Part shown: piece after piece, positions 19,256-27,284 of the stretch
Layout of the letters: every line of letters begins with the position of its first letter
Numbering within the stretch: the first letter of the stretch is position 1
Origin: Pontibacter roseus DSM 17521
Lineage (GTDB): Bacteria; Bacteroidota; Bacteroidia; Cytophagales; Hymenobacteraceae
Reading direction: 5' to 3'
DNA: 64,000 nucleotides
NCBI RefSeq assembly: GCF_000373265.1
Contig: NZ_KB890761.1
Span: 980,599 to 1,044,598 of the forward strand
Translations under genes and position numbers: made by a program
The notes under the pieces: generated by a model
What the model saw: the letters and a program-made list of their open reading frames with translations, nothing else
What the model was told of the DNA's origin: nothing
Database searches by the model: none

Positions 19256-19870
19256 TCACGAGTCGGATTCCTGAAAGACAATTCCATTTTTTACATGAAG
19301 GTACCACATGTCATCCAGTTTGTACTTGCCGTCAGGCGCAGGACGATTGTTAAGCAGTGCCATGTATTGAGAACCTTTTTGAATAATTTCCATTTCGCCT
19401 TCCATGATATCAAAGGTATCGGGGTATAGATTCAAACTTGGAGAGGGCACCCGTTCTGCAGCCGTTGCTGGCAGAGCATAATATTGTTTGTTGATAAAGT
19501 CTATTATCCTTTCAGGAGAAGAGAACTCGACAGCGTATTTAGTCTCATTGACCAAGAAAACGTACTCATCCCTGCCGTCAATTTTCAAGACAAGGATACT
19601 CTCGTTGAAGAACCCTTGCTTAAATAAGTGAATACCATCTTTGCGTTCTATCAGCACAGTCTTGTGCCCAAGGTACTCCCACCTGGCCTTCTCAACCTGC
19701 CCATTCTGAGAGATGAGGAGCGTGTTGTTTTCGCGAAAGATGTAAACCTGTTTGGTATCACTGTTGCCATCCACTACCACCCAGTGCTGTTTGGTAAGCA
19801 GCGTCAGGTCGTCCAGCTGCTGGGAATACCGCTGCATCTTGGGTATCAAATTCGAGATAAAGGTCTTCAT
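19256..19870 (-). CDS. Unrecognised protein, last gene of the type I R-M operon
   Basis: A 204-residue cytoplasmic protein without signal peptide or membrane segment. The N-terminus is helical (MKTFISNLIPKMQRYSQQLD). The central part is a run of beta strands with short turns (WVVVDGNSDTKQVYIFR, NTLLISQNGQVEKARWEYLG, HLFKQGFFNESILVLKIDG). The C-terminus repeats the same flavour (QYMALLNNRPAPDGKY, DDMWYLHVKNGIV). It begins 32 bases after the hsdR stop on the same strand, so it is almost certainly co-transcribed with the restriction system. I know of no function. An accessory, regulatory or anti-restriction-toxicity role is only a guess from position. Confidence 0.75.
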   Translation of the reverse strand: MKTFISNLIPKMQRYSQQLDDLTLLTKQHWVVVDGNSDTKQVYIFRENNTLLISQNGQVEKARWEYLGHKTVLIERKDGIHLFKQGFFNESILVLKIDGRDEYVFLVNETKYAVEFSSPERIIDFINKQYYALPATAAERVPSPSLNLYPDTFDIMEGEMEIIQKGSQYMALLNNRPAPDGKYKLDDMWYLHVKNGIVFQESDS

Positions 19871-19902
19871 AAAAAAGTACGTGAAACAGTGAAAGTCTTA
19901 CT

Positions 19903-22869
19903 CTAATAATACTCCTTGATATAAGCGTAGCCCCGCTCGAACAGCTGCTGGTCCTTGTGCAGCTTGTACCTGAGCAACGTCTTCCTTAAAGCCTGCTGTA
20001 CTTCGCGCTCACCGGAGGCGGTGGTTTGCCAACCGTTGAACCGGACCACTTTCACAATCTGGTCAATGTCGTTCACCAACCGCTCTACCACGGCAGGGGT
20101 ATGGTCTGTCTTCAGTTCTAGAAACAGTTCGGTGAGAGCGGCTGTGGCAGACTTCTGCACTACCACCGACTCCACATCCTTCTCTGCCTGTAGTGTTTCC
20201 TGAGCCAGCTTGCAGAGCTCCTTGATGAAGTCGATACTGGAGATGAGGCCGCGCTCCGCCTTGTTTCTGATGTCCTCCAGCCGGTCGCTCAGCTTGACGA
20301 AATTCGGGTTGGTAGCATGCTTGCTCCAGCGCCTGATAAGCTCCTTCTCCAGCTGCTTCACCTTCTTGGAGTTGGGGTTCTTGAACAAATCATCGATTAT
20401 GTCGGCATCCAGGATGAACTCCTGCAAGTCATCGATGCCGCCTACGTGTATGTTCTCGTGAATCAGTTTGGTGGTCTGGGCACCGAGGCGGAACCAGAGC
20501 AGCTTACCAATAGGGTCGCCGGTTGGTTTTACTGACTCGTATACCTGCGAGAGCCACTTGTAATCCTTTTGGTAAGGGTTAAGCACCTCATCCGGTGACA
20601 GGGACTCCCAGAGCTTGGTCAGGTACTTGTAATCCACGGCAAAGGCATCCTTTTGCTCGACCGTCCTGATGGCGTCCTGCGCTGCCTCCAGCCCCTCGAA
20701 GCCATCCATGGTGCGGTCCACACCCTCGAAATGTCTCAGGCAGTCAGCCATGGCTGCCGGCAGTCGCTCACGCAGCTCGTTCATGTTGGTGACCACCTTC
20801 TTCACGCTCTCCTCGTCAAACTGCAGGGCCTCTGCGGCATCGTCGAATATGCCGAAGTAGTCCACGATGCGGCCAAAGTTCTTGTTCGGGTATAGACGGT
20901 TGGTGCGGCAGATGGCCTGCAGCAGGGTGTGGTCCTTCAGGGACTTGTCCAAGTACATGGTCTGTAGGATGGGGGCATCAAAGCCGGTAAGCAGCTTGGC
21001 CGTCACGATGATGAACTTGAGCGGGGAGTTTGGGTCGTTGAACTCATCCACTATTTTCTCCTGCTGCGACTTGTCGGCAGCCCACTTCTGCTTGAAGTTA
21101 TAGTCATCGTTGGCGCTGGTGGAGATGACCACCTTGCTGGCTTCCGTCACAAAATGCTTGTCCAGCTCTTCCTTGTACTGCACGCAGGCGAAGCGGTCCG
21201 GCGTTACAATCATGGCCTTGAAACCGTGGGGCAGCACCTTCTCCTTGTAGTGCTGCACGATGTCCTCCACAATGGTCTGCACCCGCTCAGGGGACTTCAG
21301 GAAGGCCGACATCTTAGCCGCCTTTTTGGTCAGCGCATCGGCTTCTTCGTCGCTCAGGGCGGCTTCGTCTTTCAACTCTTTGAAGAGCTTGTCAATCGTC
21401 TCCTTGTCTACGTGCACATCCACCAGGCGCGGCTCGAAGTGCAGGGGCAGCGTGGCTCTGTCGCGTATGGAGTCCTGGAAGGTATAGCGTGACATGTAGC
21501 CTTTGTCATCCTCCTCCGAACCGAAAGCCCAGAAGGTGTTTTTGTCGGCCTTATTGACGGGTGTACCAGTCAGGCCAAACAGGAAGGCATTTGGCAGGGC
21601 GGCACGCATCTGGCGGCCTAGGTCGCCTTCCTGGGTGCGGTGCGCCTCATCCACCAGCACGATGATGTTGTCGCGTGTGTTCATGTTCGGCTTGGCGTCC
21701 CGGAACTTGTGAATCATGGAAATAATGATTTTGCGGGTGTCTTTCGCCAGCAAATCATGCAGCTCGCTAATGTTCTCTGTGGTCTGCACGTTGGCCACAT
21801 CGGCGGCGTTGAAGGTGCCGGAGATTTGCGTGTCCAGGTCGGTGCGGTCCACCAGTATGATAACGGTCGGGCTTTTTAACTCCGGCAGGCGGCGCAGCTT
21901 CTGTGCGGCAAACACCATCAACAGCGATTTACCAGAACCCTGGAAGTGCCAGATAAGGCCTTTCTTCAGGCGACCTTCCTTTACCCGCTCTACTATCTTG
22001 TTGGCACCCTCGTACTGCTGATAGCGGCAGATGACCTTTATTCGGCGCTTCTTCTTATCGGTGGAGTAGAGGGCGAAGTTCCGCAGGATATCGAGCAGGC
22101 GCATGGGGTGCAGCAGGTCGGTTAGCTCTTTGCCTACTTTGCTCAGACCAAGTTTCTTTACCAGCTCATCCTCGTCTGCCTCCAGACGCCAAGGCGACCA
22201 GAACTCCAGCGGACAGCGCACCGAGCCATAGTACAAGTCTTTGCCTTCGCTAGCGAAGGACAGGATATTGGGCACGAAAAGCTGCGGCACAGCATTCTCG
22301 TAGATGTTGTGAATCTCGTGGGCACCATCGAGCCAGGACACAGCCGGCCGGATAGGCGTTTTGGCCTCACCCACCACCACAGGAATTCCATTGATGAGCA
22401 GCACGATGTCTGGTATCTTGGTTTCGTGGTGGTGAATGCGGTATTGGTTGGTGATGACAAAGCTGTTGCTTTGCGGCTTGTCAAAGTCTATGAGCCGAAC
22501 CGGTACGTGGCGGTTATTCTCGCCAAAGGGCATGGTCTTTTCGCCCGTGAGCCACTTAGCGAATTCCTCGTTGGCCTTTACCAGACCAATTTGGTTCACC
22601 GCGAGCAGAATAGTTCTTAGCTTGTAAATCACCTCATCGGCACGCTCGGAGTTCTGGGCAATCTCGGGGTTAATGCGAATAAGCGCCTCGCGCAGTTCGC
22701 TCTCCACCAGCACCTCGTTTACCCCACGCGCTATGGCCGAAGCTGGCTTGTAAGCCCACTGAAAACCATAAGGCACCTGCTCATCCGCCCAATTGCGGTG
22801 ATTGAGGTTTATCCCGCTAAGTTGCTGAACAATGTAATGTTCAACGCTATTCAGTTCGTTAAAGCTCAT
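19903..22869 (-). CDS. hsdR: Type I restriction enzyme, motor/endonuclease subunit R
   Basis: A 988-residue protein that would couple ATP-driven DNA translocation to cleavage of DNA lacking the methylation mark. An N-terminal PD-(D/E)xK nuclease is visible as PDIVLLINGIPVVVGEAKT (Asp154, Glu168, Lys170). The SF2 motor follows: Walker A QGSGKS at 310-315, DEAH at 407-410, then LTGTPVNK and further helicase motifs (LLTGFDAP, QAICRTNRLY). The C-terminal helical region should bind the M-S core. Length is normal for the family. It starts 10 bases after the hsdS stop and is followed by the 204-residue unknown. All catalytic motifs are intact, so the system should be restriction-competent. Confidence 0.96.
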   Translation of the reverse strand: MSFNELNSVEHYIVQQLSGINLNHRNWADEQVPYGFQWAYKPASAIARGVNEVLVESELREALIRINPEIAQNSERADEVIYKLRTILLAVNQIGLVKANEEFAKWLTGEKTMPFGENNRHVPVRLIDFDKPQSNSFVITNQYRIHHHETKIPDIVLLINGIPVVVGEAKTPIRPAVSWLDGAHEIHNIYENAVPQLFVPNILSFASEGKDLYYGSVRCPLEFWSPWRLEADEDELVKKLGLSKVGKELTDLLHPMRLLDILRNFALYSTDKKKRRIKVICRYQQYEGANKIVERVKEGRLKKGLIWHFQGSGKSLLMVFAAQKLRRLPELKSPTVIILVDRTDLDTQISGTFNAADVANVQTTENISELHDLLAKDTRKIIISMIHKFRDAKPNMNTRDNIIVLVDEAHRTQEGDLGRQMRAALPNAFLFGLTGTPVNKADKNTFWAFGSEEDDKGYMSRYTFQDSIRDRATLPLHFEPRLVDVHVDKETIDKLFKELKDEAALSDEEADALTKKAAKMSAFLKSPERVQTIVEDIVQHYKEKVLPHGFKAMIVTPDRFACVQYKEELDKHFVTEASKVVISTSANDDYNFKQKWAADKSQQEKIVDEFNDPNSPLKFIIVTAKLLTGFDAPILQTMYLDKSLKDHTLLQAICRTNRLYPNKNFGRIVDYFGIFDDAAEALQFDEESVKKVVTNMNELRERLPAAMADCLRHFEGVDRTMDGFEGLEAAQDAIRTVEQKDAFAVDYKYLTKLWESLSPDEVLNPYQKDYKWLSQVYESVKPTGDPIGKLLWFRLGAQTTKLIHENIHVGGIDDLQEFILDADIIDDLFKNPNSKKVKQLEKELIRRWSKHATNPNFVKLSDRLEDIRNKAERGLISSIDFIKELCKLAQETLQAEKDVESVVVQKSATAALTELFLELKTDHTPAVVERLVNDIDQIVKVVRFNGWQTTASGEREVQQALRKTLLRYKLHKDQQLFERGYAYIKEYY

Positions 22870-22879
22870 AGGCTTTGGG

Positions 22880-24112
22880 TTAGAAGATTTGGTTGATAAG
22901 GGACTTTTGTAGATTTAAAGTATTGAAATTATATGCTACAATATCATTTTGAGTCTGTTCTACTTTCTTTAATTGCTGTACAATCTCATTTTGCTTTACT
23001 ATTGGCACTACTGGAATTGGAACACTCTTAATAGTTTCAGTATTGATGTTGTAGTTGCCAGCTGATGAAGTAGCATTTCTTTTGAAGTACTTCCTTATTG
23101 CTACTGATTGGAGGTATTTCAAAATGAATTCAGGATTATAGAGTTCTGTGTTAACCGAAATCTTTATCAGATATGAAGCGAAGGCATGTCCATTATCTAC
23201 ATCATAAAGTGCACTTCTGCCTGTATATTCAGGATTCCCGTTAGTCCTTACAATAACTATATCGCCAAAATTTAACCTACAGCTTTGATACTCTTTTTCA
23301 TCTAATGACACGTGGCTTATTGAGTCCAAGGAAAGTTTCCCATTGATTACATGAGGGATTCCTATTACCTCATAACCTATACCTTGAGTATTTCCCTTTT
23401 TTGATGTGCCATATCTTATATCAGTTAGCACCGACCCTAACTTTGTGAATTTTATACTAGAGCTAACATTCTCTTTTAACAAAGAATTGAAAACTAATGG
23501 AGCATTTCCATCCATGTGTAAGTATAAAAGCTCACGGTAAGAAATGTAGTAGTGGTTACAAATGTTATAGGTTTCAATACCCTTACTCACAGCTTCATCC
23601 CCAGCCCAAAGCAGTTCAGCTATTTGCTCTTGCTGGTCAACAGGTGGAAGAAGAAGTTCGTAATCCGCGAAGTCAGCAAATTTTGCTCTTGGAGAAAGAG
23701 AGCCAGCTGAGTTCTTAACAGCAAGGTCAAAGAACTTGTCGTTCTGTATCAGAAAGGGTAAAAGCACTGGCAGTAATCCTTTCTTAGCCTCCAGCACTGT
23801 AATATCACCTGAGCAGATACCATCAAAAGTAGCCAAGGCTGCCTTTTTCAGATAAGCGCGTCTGCGGCCAAAAAGCACCTGCCCCTTCTGGAACACTTTA
23901 GTAAAAGTGGTTCCGTCAGTAAGCGTGCCCCAAGTCCTGATGTGCAGACTTTCAGGCTCCAGGTGCTCCAGTCCAACAATACGCTCAATACCTTCGGCTA
24001 CTGGGTCTTTCACCGTTTCACGTACTTCTCTTACTACATCCCCGAGCTTTACTTTAGTCCAGGATGATTTATCTATCTCAAATGTTGTTTGTATTTCTTC
24101 AGCCAGCATCAT
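22880..24112 (-). CDS. hsdS: Type I restriction enzyme, specificity subunit S
   Basis: A 410-residue subunit with the usual two-fold layout: target-recognition domain 1 (about 18-180), a helical spacer (PPVDQQEQIAELLWAGDEAV), target-recognition domain 2 (about 215-385), and a second helix (IVKQNEIVQQLKKVEQTQND). Each domain would contact one half of a bipartite site. The start ATG overlaps the hsdM2 stop in an ATGA, a sign of translational coupling. The DNA of the second half (about 22880-23500) is visibly AT-richer than the first half and than the neighbouring genes, consistent with replacement of one recognition domain by recombination. There is only one S gene for two M genes. Confidence 0.93.
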   Translation of the reverse strand: MMLAEEIQTTFEIDKSSWTKVKLGDVVREVRETVKDPVAEGIERIVGLEHLEPESLHIRTWGTLTDGTTFTKVFQKGQVLFGRRRAYLKKAALATFDGICSGDITVLEAKKGLLPVLLPFLIQNDKFFDLAVKNSAGSLSPRAKFADFADYELLLPPVDQQEQIAELLWAGDEAVSKGIETYNICNHYYISYRELLYLHMDGNAPLVFNSLLKENVSSSIKFTKLGSVLTDIRYGTSKKGNTQGIGYEVIGIPHVINGKLSLDSISHVSLDEKEYQSCRLNFGDIVIVRTNGNPEYTGRSALYDVDNGHAFASYLIKISVNTELYNPEFILKYLQSVAIRKYFKRNATSSAGNYNINTETIKSVPIPVVPIVKQNEIVQQLKKVEQTQNDIVAYNFNTLNLQKSLINQIF

Positions 24113-25572
24113 CCCAGTATCTCAAATAGTTCGTTCATAGATTGCTTTAGCTCCTTAGAGCTTTGCTCCCAGTTTTTCAGCGCCTGCTCTAAGGCTATAC
24201 CTTTGTTAGCGGCATCTTTCTCAGGCTCCACATACAGGTTGATAGCCAGCTTCCCGTTGTTAGCCATTATTTCCGCTACATCAACTACACGAGCTAATCC
24301 AGGTATATCTTCATTGCCTTTGTAGGCATTGTAAATGGTTTGTATGTGTCGTTCTTCCAGGAAAGCAATATTCTTATCCTGTCTCACCTCCTTCACCGCA
24401 TTAATGAACAACACTTTGCCTTTCTGCTCTTCTGTCTTGTTGTTCTTCGTCACCAGCAGGCAAGCCTCCATCGGGGAGTTATAGAACAGGTTTGGCCCCA
24501 AGCCAATCACGCACTCCACTACATCACTCTCAATCATGGCTCGGCGCATGGCAGCTTCAGAGTCGCGGAAAAGTATGCCGTGTGGCCAAAGCGAAATGGA
24601 GCGCCCGTTTTGGAGGTCCAGGCTTTTCTGTATGTGCTGCTGAAAGGCATAGTCGGCACAACCCTGTGGCGGTGTACCCCAGATGTTACGGCCATACGGG
24701 TCGCTCTCAAAGGCTTTGCGGTCCCAGGCTTTAATGGAGTAGGGCGGGTTAGCCAGTATCACGTTAAACTTCTTCAGCTCGTCATTTTCCAAGAGGCCTG
24801 GCTCGCTCAGGGTATCGCCGCGTACAATCTGGAACTCCTCAATGCCGTGCATAAACATGTTCATGCGGGCAATGGCCGAGGTAATCAGGTTAATCTCCTG
24901 ACCATACAGCTTCAGTGAGCGGTATTCCTGTCCGTTCGCCTTCAGTTGTAGCGCACAGTTCAGCAGCAAGCCGCCTGAGCCGCAGGTAGGGTCATACACG
25001 CTCTCACCGGGCTGCGGGTCCATCATCAGCGTCATCAGGCGCACCACCGTTCGGTTGGTATAGAACTCCGCTGCCGTGTGACCGCTGTCGTCGGCAAACT
25101 GCTTGATGAGGTATTCGTAGCCATTGCCCAACTGGTCGTCGGGCACGTTCTGCATGTTCAGCTTATGCTGCGAGTAATGTTCTATCAGGTTGGTCAGCGT
25201 CTCGTCGCTCAGGCGGTCTTTGTTCGTCCAGCTGGCGTCGCCGAATATTCCGAACAGGGTTTCCGGGTTTGCCTTCTCAATGGCTCGCATCGCCTCCTGC
25301 AGGGCCATACCTACGTTCACCGTTATCTCCCGCACATCGTTCCAGTGCGCACCCTGTGGTATCTGGAAGCGGTGGTTCTCTTCAAAGGCGGCATACTCTA
25401 AATCGCCATCGCTCTCTTCCAGCGCCAGTGCATACTCTTCGTCGTAAACATCCGAAATGCGCTTAAAGAAAAGCAGCGGGAAAATGTACTGCTTGTAATC
25501 GCCAGCGTCTATATGTCCTCTCAGGTAGGTGGCGGCACCCCAGAGGTATTTTTCTAATTGTTGTTGGGTCAT
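24109..25572 (-). CDS. hsdM: Type I methyltransferase subunit M, second copy (HsdM2)
   Basis: A 487-residue N6-adenine methyltransferase subunit. An N-terminal helical HsdM_N domain (MTQQQLEKYLWGAATYLRGH) precedes the catalytic Rossmann fold. The S-adenosylmethionine motif is DPTCGSGG (194-201) and the catalytic motif NPPY (275-278); both are intact. The usual EFYTPRxVV motif reads EFYTNRTVV here. It is about half identical by eye to HsdM1 encoded at 27285-28847. It begins 2 bases after the AlbA_2-domain gene and overlaps hsdS by 4 bases, so it is probably the M subunit most tightly coupled to S. Confidence 0.94.
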   Translation of the reverse strand: MTQQQLEKYLWGAATYLRGHIDAGDYKQYIFPLLFFKRISDVYDEEYALALEESDGDLEYAAFEENHRFQIPQGAHWNDVREITVNVGMALQEAMRAIEKANPETLFGIFGDASWTNKDRLSDETLTNLIEHYSQHKLNMQNVPDDQLGNGYEYLIKQFADDSGHTAAEFYTNRTVVRLMTLMMDPQPGESVYDPTCGSGGLLLNCALQLKANGQEYRSLKLYGQEINLITSAIARMNMFMHGIEEFQIVRGDTLSEPGLLENDELKKFNVILANPPYSIKAWDRKAFESDPYGRNIWGTPPQGCADYAFQQHIQKSLDLQNGRSISLWPHGILFRDSEAAMRRAMIESDVVECVIGLGPNLFYNSPMEACLLVTKNNKTEEQKGKVLFINAVKEVRQDKNIAFLEERHIQTIYNAYKGNEDIPGLARVVDVAEIMANNGKLAINLYVEPEKDAANKGIALEQALKNWEQSSKELKQSMNELFEILG

Positions 25573-25574
25573 CT

Positions 25575-27257
25575 TTAAATAATCTTGCCTGCTATAAACA
25601 GGGCTCCTTTTTGGGTTAAGCGATACCGCTGCTCTGGGTCGTTGGGATTATCAGGGTTTGTCTTCTCGACCAGCCCTTCCTGTTGCATCGGGTTCAGATA
25701 GTTTTCTCTGAAACTTGCACGGTTGCTATACCCTATCCAGTGCATCAGTTCCTCCAGTTTAGCTGGAGTCGCGGTCAGTATACCTATGGCAAGTAGATAT
25801 CTCACTCTCTTTCCTAATACCTTGGTACCATCTTGCTGCCAACTTGGTACCATCTGTATGTCTTTAGCGTCTGTTTGTTGCTTTAGAGGCCATTTAAGTG
25901 CTACCAGCTTGGTACCAAAGGTATACCAGCTTGGTACCAACTTTAGTAGTAAATCTTCCCAGCTATTTCCCTTCCACTGTGGGTTTAACTGTACATGGTA
26001 TAGTCCTTCCGCTACGTGGGCCACTGCTTCGGCAGATAATTGGAGCCAGCTTACCAGTTCTTCGGTATATGGTTGCAAGGTCACCACAGCTAAAGGAATC
26101 TCGGTGCGGAACACATTATTCTCATAGAATAGCGGGGTAGCCCCCGGTACATAAATACTTAGGTATTTATGAGTATTGCGTACTCCGGAGCCTATTTCAT
26201 CGGTCCAGCCAAAGGCGGTGAAGAACTTGCGTATATTCGGGTTTTTAGGATACGGGCTGAAGTTAAAAGGCTCCAGAGGACCATGGAACAGAGGACGGTT
26301 AGGATTTGTTGTGAGCACCCGGTCCTGGTATACCAGAACTTCTGACGAGCGGGCATCGGTATACTCCCGGTGTACCACCAAGTTGCCAATCACCTCTCTA
26401 AAGATGAGCTCTCTCAGGTCCTTTCGCTGTCCGTCTTCTGTAAAGAACTGTTCGTTCAGGTGCTTCTTGATGAAGTCCATTAGCTCTAGGTAAGTATCAA
26501 TTAAGTTGATACGTAAGGTAATCCGGTCATCATAGCGGTCCGCATTTACTCTGCGCACCATTGCCTCCACCTTGTAGGCCGGTAACAGGTTTTGAATAGT
26601 GGTGTTCTTACCAAAGATGAGCGCTGCAGCCAATGTAAGTCCCTCTTCTCCTGTTGTATAATCTTTCCTATACAGGGATGACTCTTTTAGTATCTGCTCA
26701 TCAGAGGCACTTACCCAAGGGTGTAAAGAACTAAAGCCTCGTATCAAAGAACGGGCTTTATCAAACAGTTTAGGCTCCAGGTCCTCGTAAGTTAAGTACT
26801 TGTATATTTTAGCCTCTGAGAATAGCTGACGCTTCTGAAGGTAAATTTCTCCTACCTTATGCTGGTTATCTGTTACATCCAGGTCAGCATCAGCATCCCG
26901 CCAGTATACCCGCTTCTTATAAGTATGTACTTGTGAGCTGGCAGGCACCTGAAGCACAATCACATTCCCATCTGGATGGGCAATTTCGGCTGGGCTTAGT
27001 AGTAGGGTAGGGTTTATACATTCCAGCGAACTTAAGCTGGTGATGATATCAGACTTATACCCATTGAGCAATGAAGCATCGATACCTAGCACTTTGCCTG
27101 TATCATCAGCACCCAGCACGATTGTTCCTCCCTCAGTATTCGAGAAGCTTGCAACTGTTTCGTATAGCGTTGTGGGAACCCCTTTCTGAGCCTCTTTGAA
27201 TTCAATGCGAGTTCCTTCTCCTGCTTTCAGCTTCTTATCTAACTCTATTATAGTCAT
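25575..27257 (-). CDS. AlbA_2 (Schlafen-like, AAA_4) domain protein within the R-M operon
   Basis: A 560-residue protein. The N-terminus is an AlbA_2 domain (EGTRIEFKEAQKGVP, TVASFSNTEGGTIVLGADD), often annotated as a divergent AAA_4 or RecG-like ATP-binding protein. A central HATPase-like block follows (ELIFREVIGNLVVHREYTDA at about 280-300; GSGVRNTHKY). The C-terminal 80 residues look like a winged helix that ends in GLVEKTNPDNPNDPEQRYRL. A linker (about 440-480) has two VPSW-x4-GTK units. Such genes frequently sit inside type I R-M loci, and their function there is not settled; regulation or a linked nucleic-acid effector are both suggested. Spacing is 27 bases from hsdM1 and 2 from hsdM2. 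Confidence 0.85.
   Translation of the reverse strand: MTIIELDKKLKAGEGTRIEFKEAQKGVPTTLYETVASFSNTEGGTIVLGADDTGKVLGIDASLLNGYKSDIITSLSSLECINPTLLLSPAEIAHPDGNVIVLQVPASSQVHTYKKRVYWRDADADLDVTDNQHKVGEIYLQKRQLFSEAKIYKYLTYEDLEPKLFDKARSLIRGFSSLHPWVSASDEQILKESSLYRKDYTTGEEGLTLAAALIFGKNTTIQNLLPAYKVEAMVRRVNADRYDDRITLRINLIDTYLELMDFIKKHLNEQFFTEDGQRKDLRELIFREVIGNLVVHREYTDARSSEVLVYQDRVLTTNPNRPLFHGPLEPFNFSPYPKNPNIRKFFTAFGWTDEIGSGVRNTHKYLSIYVPGATPLFYENNVFRTEIPLAVVTLQPYTEELVSWLQLSAEAVAHVAEGLYHVQLNPQWKGNSWEDLLLKLVPSWYTFGTKLVALKWPLKQQTDAKDIQMVPSWQQDGTKVLGKRVRYLLAIGILTATPAKLEELMHWIGYSNRASFRENYLNPMQQEGLVEKTNPDNPNDPEQRYRLTQKGALFIAGKII
25822..25939 (-). repeat. Four TTGGTACCA palindromic repeats in the AlbA_2 gene
   Basis: TTGGTACCA occurs at 25822, 25844, 25909 and 25931, as two pairs with identical 22-base spacing set 87 bases apart. 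On the coding strand they give the paired VPSW-x4-GTK peptide units of the linker. The regular spacing suggests duplication of a short linker module. Confidence 0.8.
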
Positions 27258-27284
27258 AACTAATTGCTTTGCCGCAATGGGAAG

